Shown: one piece after another, positions 11,043 through 21,676 of the stretch | Layout: each line of letters begins with the position of its first letter | Numbering within the stretch: the stretch's first letter is position 1 | The notes under the pieces: generated by a model | Seen by the model: only the letters and a program-made list of their open reading frames with translations | Databases searched by the model: none | What the model was told of the DNA's origin: nothing | Assembly: GCA_964304625.1 (NCBI GenBank) | Contig: OZ199839.1 | Location: 3,286,001 to 3,350,000, forward strand | DNA: 64,000 nt | DNA from: Kudoa neothunni | Lineage: Eukaryota; Cnidaria | Direction: 5' to 3' | Translations under genes and position numbers: made by a program

Positions 11043-14000
11043 ATGATATTATATATTGTTATAATGATTAGTTTCAGTGTAACAAATGCAAATTTCAATT
11101 TGAAGAATGCGAAAATTTTCACTAGAGAGTCAAAATACTTTGGTTATTCTATAGCGTTTCAGAATGATGCATCGTAAAAAAGTTCAATCTGCGTTCAAAT
11201 TCTGATTGTTTATAGGATAATAATATCGGACCCAGATAGTGGAAATGGAAAACTTTATGAATATCGACTAAATAATCCTTCTTATCCTGAAAAAACAACC
11301 ACAAGTAATAATGTTATTCGTTGTATTAGTATTAATATAAAATTGATACATAATAACAGCCCCTGATATTGCGAAATTGGGAAGTTTTATAGCTAGATCA
11401 AAAGATGCGACATTTCAGTTTGTATATTGGCATCTCTTTTATTTGGAATAATAAATGAACCTAATTGAAGATATGGAATTATTTGAACATTGACAGCAGA
11501 GTTACTTACTACAAAGAACCCTTCAAAGAACTAACCAGATACACTCCAAAACTTTATCAACCATATGGAAGAAGAGGTTTGTATATTAAACAAAATAAAT
11601 CGCAAAAAACAATGTACGAAAATTGAGTATAACAATAAATAAATTTAGGATCCCCAAGACGTTATTATATGTTGGGAGTTCACGCGGAAATTGTTAGTAA
11701 AAATTTAATTTATTATGGAGATCCTCTCCCTTACGGACTCGTGGGTAATTATAAATTATGTTGAAAATTGTTGAATTTTTCTGAAGGTAGTCTAATGAGG
11801 TGTGACATAATAAGTGGGACCTTATGCGTGGTGTTGAGGAAACCAGAAACTCAGTCCAAAAATTATAAACAAGCATTTGGTAAGTATAATATTATCAATA
11901 ATTATTATATAATATGCAAAGGTAGATTTTTTAAACTTGGGAACGTCCACAAGGGTAAAGGGGATGGTAATCAAAATTGCTCAAATACTATTAGTACATT
12001 TTTCAATAGAAGTTGTAGTTGGAGCCTATACCGACGAACTGTTTAAAGGATGTCTCTATATCTATCTTACAGAAATAATAAAGAAGATAGATTTATCGAG
12101 ACATGTGTATGATACTATAGGTCCAGTTTATCGAGATAGCACAAAAGTCTGTTACAAGGTACACACTATAATAGAGATGTGAGGATATTTTAAAATACTG
12201 GATGTGTGGTAGGAGAGAGAATTCACAGGTTTTGGATATCATTTTGCTATTGTTTCCAACCGACATAAAACGTAGTTCAAATTTCCCACCTAAATTTCTA
12301 CCCAATTTAGGTATGACTCTATAGTTGTGGGAATGCCATTTGATTCGGTGAATGGTCCCGAATCCGGAAGTATTTGCGTAGTAACTCCATCAACGGTAAA
12401 TAATTTGTTTGCGATAGAAATATATTCTTAGTTTATACCAATAAATACTTAGAATAAATCCGACGAAATGGAGTACAACATGGAGACAATATTTTCAGGA
12501 GTTAAGGGCTCACGATTCGGTTATTATGTGTACAATATGGCCGATATAGATTCTAATAATTACGAAGGTATTATCAGGAGATTAATATAGTTTATAATTT
12601 TTAAATTGTTAATTAAAAATCTACTTTAATAATGGGTTCCAACAATAATAAAATTATTCATCATGGAAATTTATATTTAAACGCATAAAAATATAATAGA
12701 AAGTAATTCGAAATTGAATTTCAGAATAATCTTGTTAACCTAAACTATTTAATAATTAATAATCTTTCAAAATTATTAAAGTATATATTAATTAAAAATC
12801 TTCTTGATCAAATAACGTACAGTCACAAATTAATAATTTATTTGATTATTTATAAAAAATAAATATTTATATTATTTTAATTTATTTATTGATATCAAAA
12901 AATTAAAATTATTAAATAAAGTTCCCCATAAAATTAAGATAATTTTTGGTAAATAGAAAGAGTAAAAATTATACTTTAATGATGACAAGCGCTTTGAGAT
13001 GTAGATAAAATGCTTCTGTAAATATATTCTGGTGCGCATGCATGTTACGATATATTTGGGGATTAAAATTATGGGTTTTATTTTATATAAAAATATGTCC
13101 AACAGCGGTTTTTACGCCTGCAGGAGAATTTCTGTACTACCTAATACGAATTAAATTAGAAAAATTATTCATTGCCGCATGTTATTGATACGAATGTTAA
13201 ATTAGTTGACTATCTAGATGAAGAAGTAATGGTTAATTGTGGTCAACAAAGATTTAGATAATCGCTTCCAATTAATTACATTAAATTTAATATTTCCTAA
13301 AAAAGATCTGAAATCATTAAATTATATAATAACGGCTTTCGTATTCGTTAAATTAACCCTCTAATGTACTAAAAATCGACTGCACTCCGATGAATTTTGG
13401 AGTAAAAAATTCCCCCAAATTTTTATTTCTCCATTCGAACCATAAAAAATAGTTGATTTCAGAAAATAAAAATAGGAAAAATCCCACGGCTAGATTCAGC
13501 TGTAAAACAACTAACATCCGAATAGTAATCCTCATAATCCTACAAAAAATGTATCCGTTAAAATCCGCAAGGACAATTTCTTATAAAAGCTTAATGTTTG
13601 AGTTGATTTCATATTTTTACCATGTAATAAATATTTCATTATTATTTACGTAACAAAATAGAACATTTATTGAGAATAACATTCAAAATGAATTTTGCGA
13701 CAGTTTCGTACATCGGGAACAAGCAATAACAGGTTTCTTATCAATTTTCCGTAGAAACATTCAAACCTTGAAAATACTGTTCATTTGTTTGGTGTTCTGA
13801 GTTACAGCAGGATAGATAAGGTCGAACTCTTAGGATTTTGGGCCTCAAGGATGTTTCTTTCCATTAATAGAAAAATATGATAATTTTGTCATATTTTAAA
13901 AAACTTTCACTTATTTATATTATCTCCCACGTTTTTTGTGTATGGAAAATGCATTTATAAATATTAAATCTATTAAATGGAAAAATACCACCGCAGGCCG

Positions 14001-17000
14001 TCATTACTGATTATGGATTGACCCCAATTCTTAAAATTGTTCAATATCGTCAAATTCTTACGACATATCAGTTGTAAAGTATTAATAATCATTTTAAAAG
14101 AATTTTATTCATAATTCTAATTATTATCGGTGAAATCCATACCAATTATCGCCACGCTAAATTAAAAAAATAAGTCACGTGATCGCTGATATAGGTAATA
14201 ACCATATACCTTCAAATGTATCCTTCAGATAAACCTAAAATTTTATTTATGGAATAATAATTATTTTATCTATCAGTTGGTGTGAAAACAATGTGGGGTA
14301 AATTTTTACCCCAAAAATTCATTGGAGTGTAAACTTGTTATAATTTTTCTAATTTTATATTTTTAGTCGTAATATTTTAAAATCATATATTACCTACTAT
14401 TTTGAAAGATTAGAGAAAAACTCGCATCCTATAAAGGACAAACCAATCACGTACACATCCAATAACTCCTTATGGAGGTAAAAATTTACCCCAAATTCAT
14501 TAGAGGGTTAAAGAATAATATTCTTTGATGAACCATCATCAAAAAAATTGAAATTAATTATCTAAGTTGAGTAGTTGTCAGATATATTACTGTATTAAAT
14601 GTAACTATTGGAAGTCGACCTTGGAAAAATGTATATTTGGTCAATTAAATTCACAGATGAGATTAAACGATAATAATAATCCATAAAAGGCGAAAATTTG
14701 TTTCTCTCATTCTTGAACAACGACCGAGTTAATAAAATATTTTAGATGTCATTGTCGGAGCTCCATTTGAGGAGAAGGGGATGTTGTATATTTTTTATCA
14801 AACAAAGCGAGGATTTCGTACAAATTTTCACATTGTATAGAGAACATTTTTGACTTTATAGTTAATCTTTGCTCGTAGAAAATAGATCAACGAGATATAA
14901 GTGGAGACCCTGTTGAAATGTTCGGCTATAGTTTTGATGTTTTTGATACAGACAACGATAAAACCCCCGGTATACTTAGAATTTTATCAACAAATAATTA
15001 ATAATAATTTAGAAGTAATCATAGGAGGTTTTGGTCGGGTATTATATCTGACACCCCTCCCACAAGCAATTGTCAATTATAAATTAACATCCACCACTAG
15101 TTCAATTGATTATTCTAATCAGCCCACATGTATTTCTGATGGACAACAAGTTAAATGGTAGTTCTTGTGTATCAAATAGAAAAAGTTTATTGGAATTTAT
15201 TCAAATTGTAGTGTTGAATTGAATCTGTGTCACTATTTTAGTGGAAATGGTGTATCAGAAGATGGTAAATTAGTTAAGTATATTGATCTAACTTGGAGCT
15301 AAGAATTAAAATTTTCAATAAATCTAAAAGAAAAGAGTTTAGAAGGAAAAAATATTAAACTCGAAAATATAAATGAGGAAACTGGAATTTTTGAGTCCAC
15401 CAAATCTCAAGTAGTCAAATTCACAGTAATGGTAAAAAAAGGATCCAATAACGAAATGTGTTCGAAATATAAATTCCTTTTGGTATTTAAATATCAACGT
15501 TATTACCATATGAGATGTTTTTGCAGGGAAAATATCTAAGAACGAATACAAATCTGATCTTTTATGTCGAAATGGATTGGTCGAAAGAACCTGACACAGT
15601 TTTTGTAAATGAAAACATTCGAGAAAGTGTAACTCTAAAGGTTTGAGTCAATTGTGTAGTGAACTAGTATATTTGAGACTGATTAATAGATTCCTATCAC
15701 ACAAGATTGTTCCAAAGATATTTGTGTGCCTGATCTCACACTTTCTTTTACCTCAAGTTTAAAACCAAAGTATAATTCTAAATATAAATATTATTTTATT
15801 TTCAAATAACGATCATTATTTATTTTATGTATAATGTTGTCAATACATATTTGGACATAAATTTTAGTGAAAAAATTGTTGATGGATCTGGGTTTTCTCT
15901 ATTTGCTGAAATATCCAATAAATACAAAAAATCAACAAATATTCAAGCTAATCTAACTATACCCTTAGAATTTGACTTAAAAAGCGTGATTCTCAATTAT
16001 TCATAAAAATCAATCAATTAAGAGAAATATATTTTACATATTAGGTGAGTAATGGAGTTGAATATTCCATGTCCATAGAAGACGATCGTAAGGTGTATGT
16101 CTTGCAGGTCACTCCACAACTTTACCAAGATTCTAAGGTATCTAAGATAATTCTTAACAAATTTTCGAATAATTTAAATAATTAATTAGTTTGATTTCGT
16201 TATGAGAATACAGTCGAGATTTGAAGTAAAAGTAAAAAAGAATAATTATGAGTTTCAAATGAAGGTTTACAGGTTTGATGTCTATTCGCTCATTAGTAAG
16301 TATAAATATATTTTGTATAGCGGACTGGATGACTACAAATTAGAAGATAATAGTGTCTCAATTTCAATCCCCTTTAAAGTGGAATCGCTTATATCAGTTA
16401 CTGGGTATTACTGAATTTTCTTAATAATTTAATTATAAATTAATGATTAGATTGTCTAATCCTTCAACTTTTATGGTGAGTAATCTCAATTTTGGTTCAC
16501 TCTCAAAAAACTTACCGCCAAGCAAATTGAGGAATTAAAATATTTACCTTTATCTGTTCAAATTATAGTAATAATAATTTAATGAATGAATAATATTTAT
16601 ATACGTAGATCTCAAACGCGGGTCCACATAATTCTGTTCCTGGCATTGTTGATGTTTATATACCTGTGGCTATTAACGGGACACAAATTGCCCACATTTA
16701 TGGATTTAAAGTTGTTAGAAATATTTGAGCTGCTTTGATAAAAAATAGGACTCAATTAAAAGCGACCCACCACTTTGTGTTAACCTAAAAAAAATTACAT
16801 CCGAAGTATGTATAGATATATTTGATTACGTTATATTTATTTTAAGGAAAAATTCGTTTATTCTGATATAGCCAAACAAAGTGAGAATCCAAAGAAAAGC
16901 AAAGTAATATATTATAACAATGATTATACCTATTTATTTTATAGGAATGTCCATTGGGAGCATGCATTACAATACGGTGCAAATATAACACGCTTATTTC

Positions 17001-17461
17001 GGGGAAAGAACTTAAAGTTTTATTATTCGGTGTTTTTAATTCAAAAAATGTATTTATCAACTCGAACAACTTGTGATAACTAAATGTATAGATTAAAACT
17101 ATTTTTAAAATTAGCAACACTGCTGAAATTGATTTATCATTGTATGGCATAACAACGTTTGATTCAACTGATACTATAGTGATGAACACCCAATCGTCTA
17201 TTATGGTCTGTTTTGGGGCATGTTAATATTCTAATTGTAGTTATAGATTCCTTTAATATTAAAGAAAGAGGTGGATCCAAGCTCGCTAAAAATTATACCC
17301 TATTGGATATACATTGTCGCTGTTTTTGGAGCCATACTTTTGGCTTTAATTATTTCGGCAATCCTTTATAAAGTAATTTTATTTTTAGCCAATCTTATTT
17401 AATTTTAATTAAGGTTGGTATTTTCCGCCGCAAAAGATTCGGCGGAAGTAGCGATGATTAA
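11043..17461 (+). CDS. Integrin alpha subunit, gene B (30 exons, one base short of an open frame)
   Basis: Second alpha subunit. Exons: 11043-11173, 11216-11304, 11360-11421, 11471-11576, 11649-11744, 11787-11879, 11922-11966, 12010-12158, 12213-12271, 12311-12395, 12453-12567, 14746-14834, 14879-14969, 15013-15157, 15212-15264, 15304-15482, 15527-15640, 15690-15769, 15868-15985, 16045-16137, 16190-16272, 16321-16404, 16451-16567, 16609-16713, 16749-16805, 16847-16903, 16945-17049, 17092-17205, 17247-17372, 17414-17461. The sum is 2888 nt; exon 23 is 117 nt against 118 in gene A because an A run (16505-16510) has six rather than seven bases. As assembled, the protein would stop in the calf region. 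The signal peptide ends SVTNA before NFNL. The Ca loop is DIDSNNYED. The membrane helix WIYIVAVFGAILLALIISA is followed by KVGIFRRKRFGGSSDD, a clear GFFKR-type tail. Intron 11 (2.2 kb) holds a TTAA element. The deletion may be real or an assembly error. Confidence 0.9.
12568..14745 (+). other. Long intron 11 of integrin gene B
   Basis: This 2.2 kb intron is unusual in a gene whose other introns are mostly 40-75 bp. About half is a TTAA-flanked piggyBac-like element (13357-14507); the rest is AT-rich with no coding signal. Confidence 0.8.
13357..14507. mobile_element. piggyBac-like non-autonomous element in gene B intron
   Basis: Flanked by TTAA on both sides (13353-13356 and 14508-14511). 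The left end is CCCTCTAATG and the right end, read inward, CCCTCTAATGAATTTGGGG. The termini match for about ten bases. Subterminal GGGGTAAATTTTTACCCC (14294) and TAAAAATTTACCCC (14479) are the palindromes seen in other TTAA elements here. It has no transposase remnant I can recognise, so it is likely a MITE or internally deleted copy. Confidence 0.75.
14754..16989 (+). repeat. Near-identical tract shared with gene A (copy in gene B)
   Basis: Partner of 4574-6810. Both edges fall inside exons 12 and 27, and the flanking exons and introns of the two genes are diverged. Confidence 0.95.
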
Positions 17462-17609
17462 TCTGACGAGTTTAAAAATACCTTATTTTATCCGTTTAAC
17501 TGTCTATGTTTTGATTAGTTGACAACATTTTAGTTTTTTAATTCTTCAATTGTTTTAAAATATTTTCTTTTTTAGTCAAAATTTATTTTGATTTCATATT
17601 ATTGTTTAA

Positions 17610-18880
17610 TCCTCATACGCACACTAAAAAAAATCACGTTCCCCACGCTGGGAAACTTTTGACCCCCAGCCTTTGAGAGAAATTCCCTAATTATTTTTTA
17701 ACGGCTTTTATATATAATAAAAATTCAGTTCTTGTTATAGAAAAATTATAAAATTTTTTAATCAACGTATAATTATATATTATGGGTATTACCAATTATA
17801 GTCGTACATTTGACAAAATGGATTCTGAATTCACTGACTATGACCCCCATTTTGAATAATCTAATTTTGAATTTAGTTATTGGGTAATTGAGAACCCCAC
17901 ATCCGAGTAATATTATTCACATAATTGAATTGGTCTTCCAACGAAAAAATTTGTGCAGTGACATTTAAGGGTGGAAAAAATGGTCTTAGTAACCAACACG
18001 CTTTCGAAGACAAACTGACGCAGAGAACATCTTTTAACATAAAACTACTTTAAAAAATAATGAATCAAAAAATGACGCTATTTAACTTTTTGCGTTTTTG
18101 AATTTTCTGGAGAATGAAATGTTAGATTTGATTGTTGAATATATAAACAAATACATAAAGAATGAGTTACACTAGAAAAGTTCAATTACAAAAAGGGACT
18201 GAATGAAGTTTATTGGTTGTTGTTCGCTTATAAGAATAATGAAGGGGAAAAATATGGATGTGTACAATTACTGATGTTTGCAATACCGAGTTGAGCGAAT
18301 TTAGATGTACGTATATAATTTTTAAAAATGACTACTAAATAAGATAGTTTCCGAATGCGAGCTAAATGATGACAGATATTATGGCACAACCGTGTAAACG
18401 GCCCTATTGTTAAAATCAATCTCATCATGGAAATCTTGGTAATCTGGTTGTAATAGGGACTTTAAAAGATTCTTCCATCACACATAAATTATATATTATT
18501 TAAAACAGTTGTTTAGAAAATTTTCTATTCTCAAAAGAAGCAAATTTTAGGTGAGTAACAATCTACGTCAGATGTTGGAATAGGAGAGTAATTTCTTAAT
18601 ATTTTTTAAGTATATTTTAAGAATATTAGAATTTCTATTATATCAAACGCTCCTGTCTTTAAATACAATGACAACAGCTTAAGTACTGTTCAGAGTTATT
18701 AAATAAATGGGGAGGCGTGATTTTTTATGTATCGAGACTTAACGTATCTTTAAACATAACATATAACAAATTTTAATTGTAAATTATAATAATTAAGTCT
18801 CAAAAATAAATTAGAGATAAAAGCATTTTCTTTTCTCCTGGATGTGTTTACAAGACAACATCGCTTACGTCCGGTGGGGG
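17610..18880. mobile_element. Possible TTAA-flanked piggyBac-like fossil
   Basis: TTAA occurs at 17606-17609 and 18881-18884. The left end begins TCCTCATACGCACAC and the right end, read inward, CCCCCACCGGACG; the match between them is weak. Inside, at about 17819, a short acidic reading frame starts MDSEFTDYDPHFE, like the N-terminus of piggyBac transposases, but it soon stops. I recognise no conserved catalytic block, so the call rests on the TTAA flanks and this frame. Confidence 0.35.
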
Positions 18881-18884
18881 TTAA

Positions 18885-19343
18885 ATGGCTTCTATCTCAA
18901 TTAATAAAATGCTTAATCCTAATTTTTGATTTTTTAACCTAAACCAATATATGTAACGATATGTTAAAATAATGATTAAAATTGCATTATTCTAGAGTGT
19001 TTAATAAAAAATCATCAAAATATTCAACTTTGACTATATTCTATGCTATGTAATAATTTAATTCTAACACCTTGCGATTTTTGTGATGAGCTCTTTTTAG
19101 AACTTATCTAAACGTACGTTTAAGAGCCATAAACGATTTTTTTACTGGAAAGAAAAGATTAATCTTCCAACAGATATTCAGCATATATTAGTTAAAACAA
19201 GGAAACTTATTTATTGTGTTATTTTATCGAAGGATGAAGTTTTGAACGATTATTTAACCATTAATATTTTTTTTGTATGTTTAAAATTAATTTTTTGTTA
19301 GAATATGTATTTCTGAATTTTTATTAGCAATTGTCTATTTATA
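18885..19343. other. AT-rich intergenic DNA
   Basis: I see no gene or repeat in this stretch. Confidence 0.5.
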
Positions 19344-19345
19344 TA

Positions 19346-19999
19346 CAGTCGAAACTCGGTTATCCGGAAAATCTAGGAGCAGCGATTTTCTTTACGGATA
19401 GCGGATAGAGAGGTTCCGGTTAATCGATCATAAACAAAATCTCACGCGCTCGCATTTATTTTAATTTTATGCTTATTTTGAATGTTTACTTGATTTATAA
19501 ACAATTTTTACCTTTAATTAAGTGAAATATGTTATCTTCTGTCAATTAAATTAAAATTGTGGGTATATCTGTTAACTAAGAATATGGAGATTTAGGGGAT
19601 AGCAGTACATAATTATGGCCGTTTTTACATGTCTACAGAGGAGTAACCTACTTTTTTAAATAATCGATAATTAATGTTTGTTTAATCTACATACAGGCAT
19701 GTGTTCAGATATAGTACAAATTTATATAAGAACTGAATGCTTAACTTAAGTTTTACAAGGAAACTTTATCTAAAAATAACCTAAAAATATTTTTATTTTA
19801 AACATTGAATTGGTATATATACCACATTGTGTGTCGTACGGTGAGGGGTGGTACTTATATCCGGAAATTTGATTAAATAGTTCTTCCGGTTTCCGCTTAC
19901 CGTGGTTCCGGATAATCGAACATTTATCGACACGTAATGTCAATAAAATTTAATTTTTCTTCCGGATAGCGTAATTTCCTGATAATCGAGGATCGACTG
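19346..19999 (+). mobile_element. pogo/Tigger-like MITE, copy 1
   Basis: Terminal inverted repeats begin CAGTCGAAACTCGGTTATCC on the left and, read inward, CAGTCGATCCTCGATTATCA on the right. TA precedes the left end. The body (654 bp) has no coding sequence. A second copy in opposite orientation lies at 27646-28159, sharing for example CGTACGGTGAGGGGTGGTAC (here) with its approximate reverse complement there. The first seven terminal bases also match the Tigger element at 31571-33488. Confidence 0.8.
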
Positions 20000-20335
20000 A
20001 ACATATTTTGTAATGGCCTATTATACAATTAAATCCTCCCTATTTAATTATTATTAGAATAACATATTACATCCATTAATTTATATATTAAATTAAGCAT
20101 ATTTAACATTCAATATTGTAAGGAATATGCCTATGATATGTAAATACAATCTTGGATAAAGCTATTATATTTAATTGAGTCAACAATCCTATTTCAAATA
20201 AATAAATAAGTTATACGATATTAACCATGCTTTACCACACCACATAAATTATCAAATATAATTTGTATATTTTAATTTCGATATAAATATACCTCTTTTT
20301 TACTATTTGAAAAAAATCATTTTATGTTTACAAAA

Positions 20336-20530
20336 TTAAATTCTTGGCACAACTTATCAGGTTTTGAAGTTATTACTAGTTAGACCACCCCCATTAACGC
20401 TGTAAACACCACAGGACAAGCAACATCAACACCCTTCGTATTGAAGTTTTTTATGGTAGTTTGGAATACTAAACATCCTCGTTTAGAAAGCAACATTCTC
20501 CCCAAATCCTATCCATAATGACTCTAGTTC
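20336..20530 (-). repeat. Truncated second copy of the SINE-like repeat
   Basis: Resembles the tail part of the SINE at 20735-21222, in the same orientation: the pair GGCACAACTTATCAGGTT and GGCGCAACTTGTTAGGTT, and later CATCCTCGTTTAGAAAGCAA against GATCCTCGTTTCGGAGCAA. It lacks the tRNA-like head. Confidence 0.6.
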
Positions 20531-20734
20531 TACAGAGATTTCATGCCTGTTAGTATATTTTTAACGATACACAAGTAAAATTCAACCGCCTCTATTAGAT
20601 TGAACTATAACTGTAGGTGAAATTAAATAATGTACCAAAATATGACTCCAACAATATCTCCCATTATAGTGTAGAAGCGAAATCGTACGGAAACAGTGTT
20701 TGATTGGGCGCAGGAGTTGTATCTTTTTTTATGT

Positions 20735-21222
20735 TTACAAGGTCAAACCCCTGGCGCAACTTGTTAGGTTGTGGAATTCTGATAGGTCAGACCTCTTCCA
20801 TTAACCCTTAAGTCACCGCAGCGTCATATTAAAGCGACTTACGTTTATGCGGTAGTGTGGGATTTTAATGCACTAAAGATCCTCGTTTCGGAGCAACCAC
20901 CACCCCAACCATACCCGGGACTAACCCAGAATTAATCAGGGAAAGTCGCCTGAATGCGGGCGTCGGCTATACGGAAACCCCCTACTGGGTTGTATTTCGT
21001 TCCTGTACCCAGACGTTTAGGGGCGCCTGAGATCTACCCTTCCGTCAGGCTCCCCTCCTAGCTGAAAGCAAGGCCACGATAAAACATAGATCCTTGCGGT
21101 TACTACAGCCTTCCTATTTAATTTCGGATTAGGAGTACAGGGACGCCCTGACTAAGCTTCGAATCCGCAACCTCACGGTATACGATCTCGACCTAACACC
21201 ACTATGCCATATCGTCCAGGTT
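20735..21222 (-). repeat. tRNA-derived SINE-like element
   Basis: On the minus strand the element starts near 21220 with CCTGGACGATATGGCATAGTGG, whose TGGCATAGTGG part resembles a polymerase III A box. Some 40 bases later comes GGTTGCGGATTCGAA, resembling a B box. It does not fold into a convincing tRNA and is followed by about 400 bases of body that recurs, diverged, at 20336-20530. The region is distinctly more GC-rich than its surroundings. A pol III-transcribed retroposon head and body is the best explanation. Confidence 0.6.
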
Positions 21223-21676
21223 AGGAGTTGTATCGATACTTCGGGATATCGAATCCTGCCAACGCACCCACCAGGCCTTCTTATCGATTCTCGCCTCTGA
21301 AAGGGCAACCATAATGATTGGCTGAATGTTGCTTATTTTAGATTTTTATTCTAATTTGTTAATTTACTACACTTGTTATGTATGTTGGATTATAATGTTT
21401 CTTTACATATCGCGTATAAAACCAAGCTTAGAGGTATTCTACGGACAATCCCGATTCCATATGGTTTAAGACCAGTAAAATGTTATTATTCCTCTATACA
21501 AATTCATATAATCCTTAAATTTTATTTAATTACTTAAAATAAAACATATCTCAATATAATTTGAGAAAAAAATGTATCGGAAATTGGTAAATATCCTACA
21601 ATATATTTTATATCAGTTATTTATTCATTTGGTATAATTGATCAGAACGTTTCAATTTTCGAAAATAATCCTAAAA

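Noticed and set aside
14754-16989. Simple segmental duplication of a gene fragment
   Set aside because: Flanking exons on both sides are present and diverged in both genes, which fits conversion rather than insertion of a copied fragment.
21160-21222. Functional tRNA gene on the minus strand
   Set aside because: A-box- and B-box-like sequences are present, but no proper cloverleaf forms and the unit continues as a repeat body; a SINE fits better.
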